Shown here in pieces: positions 53,318 through 61,174 of a stretch of 64,000 nt of DNA. The notes beneath the pieces are model-generated. The model was not told the origin of the DNA and ran no database searches. It saw only the letters and a list, made by a program, of their open reading frames with translations. The position numbers were made by a program, and so were the translations under genes. How positions within the stretch are numbered: position 1 is the stretch's first letter; every line of letters begins with the position of its first letter. This DNA is from a virus. The stretch covers positions 1 to 64,000 of IMG/VR virus record IMGVR_UViG_3300023223_000669, one strand, 5' to 3'.

Positions 53318-53948
53318 CGTTCCAACCTCGCGGAGCGAGAATATATCGCAGATCACCCGTAAGCTCTACGGGGCCGCCATACGTATCCACTCCTACATCG
53401 TAACGATTCTCTACATGCGGCAGATGAGATTTCGTCCATACGCCATTCGGGAATACCGTATGTTCCTCTGTTACCCGCTCGGGCGTGGGCACGACTTCGA
53501 CGTGAACATGCCCATGCAGACGCACAGAGCCATGGAACCGGCCATTCCAATCACCCATAGGATAATGGCACATTACGAACGAGGTCCCCTCGTGAGTAAG
53601 CTCGTATATATCGGGCAGAATATCAACATACAAGTCTTCGTAGTCCTCTACGATCTTTTTTAAGCCAAGCTGCTTATATTTCTTATTGGGCTGATCATGA
53701 TTCCCAGGAATCATTAGCTTATAACCATTGAGTTGACGAAGGATGTCTAGCACAAACTGCTCGTCTACTCCTGGTCCCATAGCAAGGTCCCCGAGGAAGT
53801 ATACTACATCCTCGGGAGTTACCCGAGAATTCCACCGCTCGATGAGAGCGGCGTTCATTACTACGACAGACTCAAACGGTCTGTCGCAGTAGCGAATGAT
53901 ATTTTTGTGCCCGAAATGCGTGTCCGAGCACATGAAGACTTTACTCAT
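53310..53948 (-). CDS. calcineurin-like metallophosphoesterase
   Basis: 212 residues: MCSDTHFGH, YFLGDLAMG, IPGNHD, MCHYPMGDW and LHGHVH, the full D-x-H/GD/GNHD/H/GHxH metal set. Hydrolyses phosphate esters or nucleotides; specific substrate unknown. Confidence 0.92.
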   Translation of the reverse strand: MSKVFMCSDTHFGHKNIIRYCDRPFESVVVMNAALIERWNSRVTPEDVVYFLGDLAMGPGVDEQFVLDILRQLNGYKLMIPGNHDQPNKKYKQLGLKKIVEDYEDLYVDILPDIYELTHEGTSFVMCHYPMGDWNGRFHGSVRLHGHVHVEVVPTPERVTEEHTVFPNGVWTKSHLPHVENRYDVGVDTYGGPVELTGDLRYILAPRGWNDA

Positions 53949-54342
53949 GATTCTGATTTGGCACTCGGGCGTTCGGTTCCATGTAAGCAGATTTAACGCC
54001 CGTGCTGTTCGGCATCATAATGAGTTCAAAAAATTCGTCCAGATAAGGGTCCTGGCGATTAGCCAGATACTCGCGAGCTTGCCCCATTCTAGAAGCGTCT
54101 CCGGATAGCCAAGCCAGCATTGTTTTGTCGAAGGACTGAATCAATCTGCGACGGATATCCTCAGCGTCCGTTGAAGAAATAGTAATGTGAGGAACTTGGT
54201 CATGTTCATACGGCTTGTTCCAAACACAAAGAGCCGTAGTGAGTGTAATACCCTCTGGCCGGATAACCGGCTGTTCGTTCTTTTGAGGGCGACGAACGAA
54301 CGGCAGGAAGCCGAAAAGACCCATGAAAAATCGTCTGTTCAT
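53941..54342 (-). CDS. hypothetical protein
   Basis: 133 residues; N-terminal basic-hydrophobic start (MNRRFFMGLFGFLPF), acidic/helical rest. Unknown. Confidence 0.67.
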   Translation of the reverse strand: MNRRFFMGLFGFLPFVRRPQKNEQPVIRPEGITLTTALCVWNKPYEHDQVPHITISSTDAEDIRRRLIQSFDKTMLAWLSGDASRMGQAREYLANRQDPYLDEFFELIMMPNSTGVKSAYMEPNARVPNQNHE

Positions 54343-54343
54343 T

Positions 54344-54625
54344 CTATTTTACCTGTTGATTCTGAGGCCAAGACATTGATTCGGCCATTTGATCTTCGGT
54401 CATCCAGAAGCGACCATCGCCGCCGTTTAAGATGCCAACGAGATACCTGTCTGTTACTTCATCGATATAAAGGAAACGACCAGCCATCATGAATATGTGT
54501 CCAGCCTCATACCTTGGCATTCCGGATACAAACGGAAGAGTCCAATCTATTTCTTGCTCTGGCGTCTGACAAGACGCCGCAGTATACCCGATAATTGCCA
54601 CGATGGCAAGTAAAATCTTAGACAT
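54344..54625 (-). CDS. secreted or lipoprotein-like protein
   Basis: 93 residues; signal peptide (ILLAIVAIIGYTAASC) with a Cys that could be lipidated. Unknown. Confidence 0.68.
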   Translation of the reverse strand: MSKILLAIVAIIGYTAASCQTPEQEIDWTLPFVSGMPRYEAGHIFMMAGRFLYIDEVTDRYLVGILNGGDGRFWMTEDQMAESMSWPQNQQVK

Positions 54626-54830
54626 GTTTCTTCCAAATTGTGTCCATATAGTCTATCATGTCATCAATAGATTCGCGACTGTTGATGCTTGGGAAGCGAC
54701 CTTGCAGCATACGGCGAGCCTCGGTCAAACATCTGAGTATTTGACGGAGTGAATCTTTAGGCATGTCGTCTATCGGCTGTAAGGCCGGGAACACAGTGGT
54801 CGATCCATCAATGTGTTTCCAAGTAATCAT
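54618..54830 (-). CDS. small helical protein
   Basis: 70 residues: KDSLRQILRCLTEARRML. Overlaps both neighbours. Unknown. Confidence 0.66.
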   Translation of the reverse strand: MITWKHIDGSTTVFPALQPIDDMPKDSLRQILRCLTEARRMLQGRFPSINSRESIDDMIDYMDTIWKKHV

Positions 54831-55810
54831 TATACAATGATCCTTTCGTCAGCAATATAGTCACACATGATCTCCACGAGGAAGTTGTCCCAAAATTTCA
54901 TATCTACCTTGTCAGGCAGATCACTCTCGCTGGCTAGTCGTTCCACGAACGCGAGGTCGTGATCTAAGATACGTTGGACATATTCAAGCGGACGTTCGCC
55001 TCGTTTGATGGCGAGCAACAAGGGAGCATCTATGAGTGGGAAATACACACGACCATAGGTCAGGATCTCAATCAATTCCTTAGACACCCGAACCGCGTGG
55101 CTAAGGGCCTTCCAATCAACGCCGCCCGCTTCGCGTGCAGCGTTAGCTCTCTTGCCGTAACGATCCAGAGTATTACATACGGCTTCATGCACAAGATACA
55201 GTGGCGTGCTTTCACCGAACCATTTACCTGCAATCTGTAGCTCACGGATACCTTGCGGATTCGTACGTTCGTCGTCCTTCGGTAGTTTGTCCCAACCACA
55301 CCAACTCAATAGTGGTACTGTGTCACCAACAAGACAATCCGGCACTACTAAAGCGTCACGAAACTCGATTAGCTTATCTAGCCTCGATCCTTTCAGACTG
55401 TATTTCGTGGCTTGCCCACGAGCGTAACCAATAAACGCATTCATTTTCTTGCTCAGGAGCAAGGAACGATGCTCCTGAATACGATCCCACACCCATCCAT
55501 AGTCCCCTCGGAAAGTGCAACTTTCCGGTGCGAAAAGCATATCGATAGCTACGGTTTGCCCCTGCGTTGCCAAACGCAAGAAGTGATGTAAACTATAATA
55601 CTCACAGTCTAGCTCGCCCGCTTTGTTTTTACGGGTGTCGTCCTTAGGCGTGGAGGCGGCAGTTTTTGGGATCCTGCCCAAAAAGATCTGTTCCACCGTA
55701 GGTAGAAAGATCCCCTTGAAATCGAGATCAGATGTCTCGGTCGCCGTCCCATACAGGTGGCTACCGAACGTCGTCTCGCAAATCAGGTTCGTTGGTTTTT
55801 CAGTCATCAC
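54830..55810 (-). CDS. RlaP-type nucleotidyltransferase
   Basis: 326 residues, pol-beta fold family RlaP (COG3541): FGSHLYGTATETSDLDFKGIF is the GS...DxD core, LDCEYYSLHHFLRLATQGQT follows, and FIGYARGQATKYSLKGSRL marks the C-terminal helical part. Linked to RNA repair in phages. Overlaps the lipoprotein gene by 11 nt. Confidence 0.9.
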   Translation of the reverse strand: MMTEKPTNLICETTFGSHLYGTATETSDLDFKGIFLPTVEQIFLGRIPKTAASTPKDDTRKNKAGELDCEYYSLHHFLRLATQGQTVAIDMLFAPESCTFRGDYGWVWDRIQEHRSLLLSKKMNAFIGYARGQATKYSLKGSRLDKLIEFRDALVVPDCLVGDTVPLLSWCGWDKLPKDDERTNPQGIRELQIAGKWFGESTPLYLVHEAVCNTLDRYGKRANAAREAGGVDWKALSHAVRVSKELIEILTYGRVYFPLIDAPLLLAIKRGERPLEYVQRILDHDLAFVERLASESDLPDKVDMKFWDNFLVEIMCDYIADERIIV

Positions 55811-56111
55811 CAGGAACCAAATCCAGATCCAAGGCTTCTCTCAGGTCACGATCTAATGCAATCCTATCCAACATGTCCTGGATTTGTCCAGCCGTTGCTA
55901 TGGATTCTTCGCCTTGGTCATTGGTAAACGTATAAATACGCACAACCTCAGAACTTGTAAGAATATACACATGGGAACCATGTATGTCGCACGGAGTATC
56001 AAGCACAGGCCCTTCTTCAAACACGACGGGTACAATGTCATCAGCGGTAACTAGCGGCGTAGTAGAGCAGCCAAGAACAGCTACAAGACTAAGGAGTAAA
56101 AGATTTCGCAT
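55800..56111 (-). CDS. lipoprotein
   Basis: 103 residues; lipobox LVAVLGC, then an acidic body. Function unknown. Confidence 0.72.
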   Translation of the reverse strand: MRNLLLLSLVAVLGCSTTPLVTADDIVPVVFEEGPVLDTPCDIHGSHVYILTSSEVVRIYTFTNDQGEESIATAGQIQDMLDRIALDRDLREALDLDLVPGDD

Positions 56112-56592
56112 TTCTAATTATATCATCAGGATTGAATTTATGGACCGTGCGGCCCCTGATTCCCGCATAGTCTAAACAGTTTTTCGTACCACCCTTGGCT
56201 CCATTCCAGTAGGCAGCCAACTCATCACAATTGTCTACCATCCATTCGTTGCGTGTCTGTAATTTCGACGCAGCATATCCAGGCTCGCAAATATACAACA
56301 CCTGGGTACATTTGTCAAGTAATTTCTGGTATTCTTGTCGCGAAACACCAGGCCACTTCGCGTCATACCCTTCAAATGGTAGAGCAACAGTTACAGGCAA
56401 ATCTAGATGAAAACCGACTTCAATCCAAAACTGATCAATACCCAAGGCTCCCCCGGAGATCAACCCGGGTCGCTCCTCAGGCAATGCCTGTAGGAAGTCT
56501 CGCATATGTCTACGGATAGCCCGAAAATTCTCGTGGGCATCATAGCCACCAAGCTTATCCGGTCTATGTCCTGTCACCGCGTATGTTGTCAT
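56089..56592 (-). CDS. SLOG-family (YpsA/DUF1273-like) protein
   Basis: 167 residues: YAVTGHRPDKLGGY, LISGGALGIDQFWIE, ALPFEGYDAKWP, RNEWMVDNCDELAAYWNG and GGTKNC. The SLOG fold (DprA/LOG) binds nucleotides such as ADP-ribose or NAD derivatives. Start at MTTYAVTG. Fits the NAD/ADP-ribose theme of the phage; ligand inferred. Confidence 0.88.
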   Translation of the reverse strand: MTTYAVTGHRPDKLGGYDAHENFRAIRRHMRDFLQALPEERPGLISGGALGIDQFWIEVGFHLDLPVTVALPFEGYDAKWPGVSRQEYQKLLDKCTQVLYICEPGYAASKLQTRNEWMVDNCDELAAYWNGAKGGTKNCLDYAGIRGRTVHKFNPDDIIRNAKSFTP

Positions 56593-57128
56593 CTTGCTTC
56601 CTCTACCTGACGAGACTGTACTTCCGCAGGCTCCCATGTACGATTACGGTAGAAACCCCATGTTCGTCTTTTCAAGCCAAAGCGAATAAAGAGACTCCAT
56701 GTACCTTCCTGTCCTTCCGGAATGGTAATTCTATGTGCCGCATGTTTTGAACGCACATGAAGCAGGGGGTGTAATGGGCGACGAAGCTTCATGATAGAAG
56801 GACCATATGGCACATTCTGTCGTTCTGGCATTTCTTCGTTGTATGCTCCAGCTAAAAGCACACTGACGCTATTCCAGGGATGGTCATGTAGACCATCATT
56901 ATCATCTGCCCAAAAACGATGAATGTAGATACCTACCCAGGGTGTCGAGAAAATATAGAATCGCTCAAGATAGTCCTCCTCTGCTCCGCCGCGTTCCCGA
57001 GGAATCATACGGCGGCCACCAATACGGACCCTCTTGCGAAAAAAGTTCCGTGTACCCACACGTTCTAGCAGAGCGGCGAACCGCTCGAACCATCGTTGTT
57101 TAGGCTCTCCAGAGGTCTTCGTCGTCAT
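56589..57128 (-). CDS. cupin-like protein
   Basis: 179 residues: YIFSTPWVGIYIHRFWADD, LHDHPWNSVSVLLAGAY, HAAHRITI, WSLFIRFG. Single cupin barrel with the first His pair intact; phage relatives are unassigned. Possible small-molecule dioxygenase or binder. Confidence 0.78.
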   Translation of the reverse strand: MTTKTSGEPKQRWFERFAALLERVGTRNFFRKRVRIGGRRMIPRERGGAEEDYLERFYIFSTPWVGIYIHRFWADDNDGLHDHPWNSVSVLLAGAYNEEMPERQNVPYGPSIMKLRRPLHPLLHVRSKHAAHRITIPEGQEGTWSLFIRFGLKRRTWGFYRNRTWEPAEVQSRQVEEAR

Positions 57129-57627
57129 AGCGTCTACCTTCGTCTTGAAGGTCGAGTTCTTCGTTCACTACATTATGACGTGTATCTGGTATCGTGTCAA
57201 CCTGAATTCCGGCCTTCTGCACAAGTTCTATCCCAGCAGTATCAGGATAATCTTCATACGATTTATAAATCCGAGAATAGACAATCCTCTTGATGCCCGC
57301 CTGAATGATCAGTTTTGCACACTCAAAGCAGGGTGATAATACACAATACAATGTAGACCCTACAGAGCTATTGGTACTGCAAGCAACCTTTGCAATTGCA
57401 TTAGATTCAGCATGGAGACATTCCTGTTTAGTGACAAGACCATCTGGTCCCCCAATCTCACAACAGTTATCAAAACCCGAAGGCGTACCATTCACGCCCT
57501 CAGCAATAATTCCGCCCTTAGGCGAAACGAGAATAGCTCCCACTTGGTATCGCTTTGCATGCGATAGTTGTGCCATTGCGTATGCACATTCCATATACGC
57601 TTTGTCGAGGTTCGCCTGATTAGCCAT
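57100..57627 (-). CDS. dCMP deaminase-like protein
   Basis: 175 residues, cytidine deaminase fold: HAESNAIAK with catalytic Glu and zinc His, SPCFECAKLI with zinc Cys pair. An N-terminal RYQVGAILVSP segment as in T4 Cd. Converts dCMP to dUMP for dTTP supply. Acidic tail. Confidence 0.9.
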   Translation of the reverse strand: MANQANLDKAYMECAYAMAQLSHAKRYQVGAILVSPKGGIIAEGVNGTPSGFDNCCEIGGPDGLVTKQECLHAESNAIAKVACSTNSSVGSTLYCVLSPCFECAKLIIQAGIKRIVYSRIYKSYEDYPDTAGIELVQKAGIQVDTIPDTRHNVVNEELDLQDEGRRYDDEDLWRA

Positions 57628-57629
57628 GT

Positions 57630-58193
57630 TTACATGCCGCCTTTGCCTCCAGGATGAGGTCTATCAGTAGTGTATTTGAACTCTGCGAAGAATCGTTCGA
57701 TATAGGTTTGCTTAATTCGTTCATAAATGGCCTCGGCATTTAACTCGGGCGTATCAGCACTAGCCGCTCTAATCTGACGAGCAAGCTCTGATAGAGTAGC
57801 ATTCAAATCAGTAAGTTGATGTGCAATACGAACAGCAATTTGTTGGGCTGTAGCCCTGCTCGTCAGATGAAGTAATTCCTGTAGCTTGTCTTTGAGTTCC
57901 GGCATAAAGTTTGCCACAAGACGCTGTTGGGCATCATACGCCTTGCGTTTCATGACAATCTCTTTCGGCTCATCTGCCATGATAAAATCGCCGCCATGCT
58001 CCGTGGGGCGGTTGTATACATCGTTTGCTTTTAGTGGCGAATCCGCTTCAACCATTATACCCGTATATGTCATTGTCGCCGGTTTGAATCCATTGATAGC
58101 AAACCCTGCCGCGTCCTCAGAAGCAACATAAGCATAAGTTCGATTCTCGGGAGTATTTCCCATCACGGCATATACAAAGTATTTAGTCATCAT
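57630..58193 (-). CDS. hypothetical protein
   Basis: 187 residues starting MMTKYFVYAV: N-terminal beta domain, C-terminal helical part. The ATG lies in the end of the macro-domain gene. The plus strand holds a TAGTGTATT at 57668 inside the coding region, probably by chance. Confidence 0.7.
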   Translation of the reverse strand: MMTKYFVYAVMGNTPENRTYAYVASEDAAGFAINGFKPATMTYTGIMVEADSPLKANDVYNRPTEHGGDFIMADEPKEIVMKRKAYDAQQRLVANFMPELKDKLQELLHLTSRATAQQIAVRIAHQLTDLNATLSELARQIRAASADTPELNAEAIYERIKQTYIERFFAEFKYTTDRPHPGGKGGM

Positions 58194-58635
58194 ACTGTAC
58201 CAACACAAAACGATCTCCCTCTAGGAGAGAATCAACGACAGGGCGAACTTGTCGTTCCCAATCCAGACCGCCCAAGCCACAGCCTAGCGTGGGCAAGAAA
58301 ATGGTATTGCCATGGCCCACGCTAGAGAGCAATCTAGCAAAACTACTAAGCTCTGTACAACCACGTTCGATCCATTCAAGCCGCGATGGATCACGCCAGT
58401 TGTGTTTGGTAGGCATACAAATCACGGGTCGATGCACAAATAAGATATCGTTCAATAACCGAATATGATCAGCAAGTTCCTTAGGTAGTTCAGGAAACCG
58501 TCTTGCCGCTTCTTTGGCCATACCCGCACCCATAACAGCATTACCATCACGACGTAGTGTTGTATTTGTAGGAACAACTACCCAGCCATCTGCATCATGA
58601 GCTATCTGCCAAATATCACCCTTTGCGTATTTCAT
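58183..58635 (-). CDS. macro-domain protein
   Basis: 150 residues: VVVPTNTTLRRDGNAVMGAGMA (ADP-ribose loop), EAARRFPEL, LPTLGCGLGGLDWE. Binds or hydrolyses ADP-ribose or its 1''-phosphate (a tRNA-splicing by-product). Promoter 10 nt upstream. Confidence 0.9.
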   Translation of the reverse strand: MKYAKGDIWQIAHDADGWVVVPTNTTLRRDGNAVMGAGMAKEAARRFPELPKELADHIRLLNDILFVHRPVICMPTKHNWRDPSRLEWIERGCTELSSFARLLSSVGHGNTIFLPTLGCGLGGLDWERQVRPVVDSLLEGDRFVLVQYDD

Positions 58636-58645
58636 CGTTACTCAC

Positions 58646-58673
58646 ATTATACCGCCACGTCAACATAAGTCAA
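58646..58673 (-). promoter_or_regulatory. sigma70-like promoter
   Basis: TTGACT-N16-TATAAT before the macro-domain gene. Confidence 0.8.
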
Positions 58674-58704
58674 CTTAATGTGGCAATATTTTACGTCTTA
58701 CGAC

Positions 58705-59034
58705 CTAGACAGAAAAACTTTCCCCACAGCCACATGAGTTCCTAGCGTTCGGATTCGTGAACTTGAACCCGCGACCCATCAAGCTGGTTTCAAAATCAAT
58801 CTGAATCCCGTGCAAGTAGAGAAAACTCTTGGGGTCACAAACGACCTGGATGCCTTCTTGCTCAAAGACTTGATCTATCTCAGAAGGAGCTTCATTATCG
58901 AAACCAAGAGTGTATGAAAATCCTGAGCATCCTCCGCCTTTAACACCAACGCGAAGATATGCGTTCTGTCCAAGGTTTTGCTCAGCCATGATACGTGTTA
59001 TTTCTAAAACAGCTCTGCCAGTAAGTGTAATCAT
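58705..59034 (-). CDS. iscA: IscA/HesB-family Fe-S protein
   Basis: 109 residues, A-type Fe-S carrier: GGGCSGFSYTLGF holds the first Cys, NSCGCGESF the CxC pair, with LMGRGFKFTNPNA before it. All three conserved Cys are there. Pairs with the IscU homologue 630 bp away. Confidence 0.92.
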   Translation of the reverse strand: MITLTGRAVLEITRIMAEQNLGQNAYLRVGVKGGGCSGFSYTLGFDNEAPSEIDQVFEQEGIQVVCDPKSFLYLHGIQIDFETSLMGRGFKFTNPNARNSCGCGESFSV

Positions 59035-59038
59035 TGTA

Positions 59039-59395
59039 CTACGCGTCGTTTAGTATTATCCACAATAGCGACATCAGCAAAACCGGTAGAGACATCAGTA
59101 TCAACCAAGCACGCTGCTTCCGTGTTGTACGATGTAGAAATATTTGTTTTAATAACCATCGCTTGCCTGTGCATGTCCAAAATAGATTGTTACGTCCTAC
59201 TAATTCTCTCCTGATTAGTAGTTGTTCTTGATAGTGATCAAGCGACCTCTTCCACATTTCTTGGTAGTGTGGATTGCGGATATGCTCCGCTCTGAGCATT
59301 TCGATATGGCATGCCTGCATACGAGCACAAAGTATCTCTAAAGCGTACTTGACCGACCGTAGCCATAGACGCCGCATTTTGATCTGGGAAACCAC
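59039..59395 (-). CDS. membrane protein
   Basis: 118 residues; basic helical N-terminal part and a C-terminal TM segment (AWLILMSLPVLLMSLLWIIL). GTG start uncertain; MRRLWLR at 59377 is the alternative. Confidence 0.65.
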   Translation of the reverse strand: MVSQIKMRRLWLRSVKYALEILCARMQACHIEMLRAEHIRNPHYQEMWKRSLDHYQEQLLIRRELVGRNNLFWTCTGKRWLLKQIFLHRTTRKQRAWLILMSLPVLLMSLLWIILNDA

Positions 59396-59401
59396 GGAAG
59401 T

Positions 59402-59692
59402 TTATTTGTTTTTGTGCCATTCGTTTAATACACCCAACAATTCGTGTGCTCTGACCTCACACTCCTGACGCACGCCCTTAGATTCTGTAGTCGCTAACCT
59501 TTCTAGCACTACGGCCAACCGTGTGTCAATCGCTTTCAGAAGCTTTTCAATGGAAGCTTTTCTCTTGCGTGTTTTTAAATATGCTCCTACTAGTGTCACA
59601 GCTAAATCAACCCCAAGAGCAACCTGAGGAACAAGAATCTTAAGGCTCTGTCTAAGAACAGGATTACTCAGTATTTTCGTTACCGCATCCAT
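59402..59692 (-). CDS. helical, possibly membrane-associated protein
   Basis: 96 residues; hydrophobic helix (ILVPQVALGVDLAVTLVGAYL), then basic and coiled-coil parts. Overlaps the end of the iscU-like gene by 29 nt. Confidence 0.66.
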   Translation of the reverse strand: MDAVTKILSNPVLRQSLKILVPQVALGVDLAVTLVGAYLKTRKRKASIEKLLKAIDTRLAVVLERLATTESKGVRQECEVRAHELLGVLNEWHKNK

Positions 59693-60065
59693 CTTGTTTC
59701 TCCACGTAATCTGTAATCGCGGCTTTTATCGCGTCTTCCGCGAGGACACTACAATGGATTTTAACAGGCGGGAGTGAAAGCTCTTTGACAATCTCGGTGT
59801 TCCGTACAAGTTTCGCTTCCCCGATGGTCAGCCCCTTGATCCACTCTGTCGCAAGTGACGAAGCAGCAATAGCTGACCCACATCCAAACGTCTTAAATTT
59901 AGCATCTACAATAACGTCTCCTTCCGCCTGGATTTGCAGTTTCATCACGTCGCCGCATTCAGGGGCCCCAACAATCCCCGTGCCCACCTGTGCCGACTCC
60001 TTATCTAAAGAACCCACATTGCGGGGATTATTGAAGTGATCTAATACTTTATCAGAATAAGCCAT
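59664..60065 (-). CDS. iscU: IscU/NifU-like Fe-S scaffold
   Basis: 133 residues: VLDHFNNPRNVGSL, APECGDVMKLQI (first Cys and Asp), FKTFGCGSAIAASSLATEW (second), VKIHCSVLAEDAIKAAI (third). All scaffold Cys are present. Lacks the LPPVK match only in spacing; LPPVKIHC is there, so the HscA-binding motif is kept. Starts at MAYSDKV. Confidence 0.93.
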   Translation of the reverse strand: MAYSDKVLDHFNNPRNVGSLDKESAQVGTGIVGAPECGDVMKLQIQAEGDVIVDAKFKTFGCGSAIAASSLATEWIKGLTIGEAKLVRNTEIVKELSLPPVKIHCSVLAEDAIKAAITDYVEKQDGCGNENTE

Positions 60066-60066
60066 A

Positions 60067-60735
60067 TTACTTCCACCATTCAAAATCGGGGTCGTTCGAA
60101 AGACCAAGGTCACGAAGTTGCTTTTTGCCAAGCTGACGCTTACGTTCCACAACCTCTACCATAGAATACTCTACAACATTGGCTTGTTTGATAAAATCCC
60201 AACGCTGGTGAGCCTTCTCTTTCTTGATGTACCAGACCTCGAACCAGCAGGCGTTGATACGCTCGAAACGGCGATCTCCAATCTGACACTTGTCGGGGTC
60301 ATACTGAGGTTTACGTTGCCAACGATGATGTTCCGTATCCTCACGTAGAAAGCCCTTTGCGTCAACATAGAAGTGACGCCAACGGGGCCAACGTTGGTCC
60401 TTCTTGACTAGTCGCTCTCTCCAAGTGTCAACCTCGAACTCCACATGCTCGCGAAGGTGCTTACCACGCAAACTACGAGCATCAGCATGCTCGCAGATTT
60501 CGCTAAACACCTTGTCCCAGGGACGCCCCACGTTAACACGCAGAAATTTGACAAGAGGAGAAATACGGTCGGCAAGCTCAAGACCCCAACCATTGTAACG
60601 TCGTCTCATCCCCTGCCGTTCCGGCAGGGCATCTAGTTCATCGATAGTTTTGCCGCTAATCTGGGTTCTGATCACGCTGTCGTAACCGCCCCTGCGAACC
60701 GTGTCGATGATCACGTCTTTCATATCTGCACGCAT
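60067..60735 (-). CDS. conserved hypothetical protein
   Basis: 222 residues from MRADMKDVI (GGAGG upstream). VNVGRPWDKVFSEICEHADARS is a signature of a widely spread uncharacterised family; basic and Trp-rich throughout. Function unknown. Confidence 0.8.
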   Translation of the reverse strand: MRADMKDVIIDTVRRGGYDSVIRTQISGKTIDELDALPERQGMRRRYNGWGLELADRISPLVKFLRVNVGRPWDKVFSEICEHADARSLRGKHLREHVEFEVDTWRERLVKKDQRWPRWRHFYVDAKGFLREDTEHHRWQRKPQYDPDKCQIGDRRFERINACWFEVWYIKKEKAHQRWDFIKQANVVEYSMVEVVERKRQLGKKQLRDLGLSNDPDFEWWK

Positions 60736-60883
60736 TTTGTACCTCCGATTCAACTGCTACCAAAATGGCAGCAACTTCGGCGGCTCGGATATCTAGGTGC
60801 AGGTGTTCGGCTTCATGACGCCTATTACGGTAGTCGTCAAGGCGAAGCCTGAGCCAGCTAACCAGAGCTGTCTTATCCAACAA
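60656..60883 (-). CDS. small helical protein
   Basis: 75 residues from TTG: ALVSWLRLRLDDYRNRRHEA. The last 80 nt overlap the next gene. Plausible because it fills the gap, but start and end are unsure. Confidence 0.5.
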   Translation of the reverse strand: MLDKTALVSWLRLRLDDYRNRRHEAEHLHLDIRAAEVAAILVAVESEVQNACRYERRDHRHGSQGRLRQRDQNPD

Positions 60884-61139
60884 GTTGTACCGATTGGATT
60901 TTAAATTCGATTGTCAGACCTTTTGTCAATTCTAAATATTTGGCCTTCACTAAGATTTGTGAGTTCTGCAAATCTGCATTACCCTCAATCCTAGATCTGA
61001 GCCACGCATTCATTACTGGCTTGATCAGATCAATCGCTTGCCGCTGTTCCTCAGTGGCACTTTTTAGCCCAATCGGGATAGAACGGCGAATTCTACCGTT
61101 CTGGACGACAACCTCGGTGTTATAACGTGCTTTGATCAT
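60873..61139 (-). CDS. hypothetical protein
   Basis: 88 residues from MIKARYNTEV, 6 nt after the -10: leaderless. Beta-helix-beta (VVVQNGRIRRSIPIG; GLTIEFKIQSV). Unknown. Confidence 0.7.
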   Translation of the reverse strand: MIKARYNTEVVVQNGRIRRSIPIGLKSATEEQRQAIDLIKPVMNAWLRSRIEGNADLQNSQILVKAKYLELTKGLTIEFKIQSVQLVG

Positions 61140-61145
61140 GATAGC

Positions 61146-61174
61146 ATTATACAACGTTTAGTCCTGGTTGTCAA
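61146..61174 (-). promoter_or_regulatory. sigma70-like promoter
   Basis: TTGACA-N17-TATAAT; the ATG is 6 nt after the -10. Confidence 0.83.

Noticed and set aside
57668-57676. TAGTGTATT inside the gene at 57630
   Set aside because: No plus-strand gene follows; probably chance.
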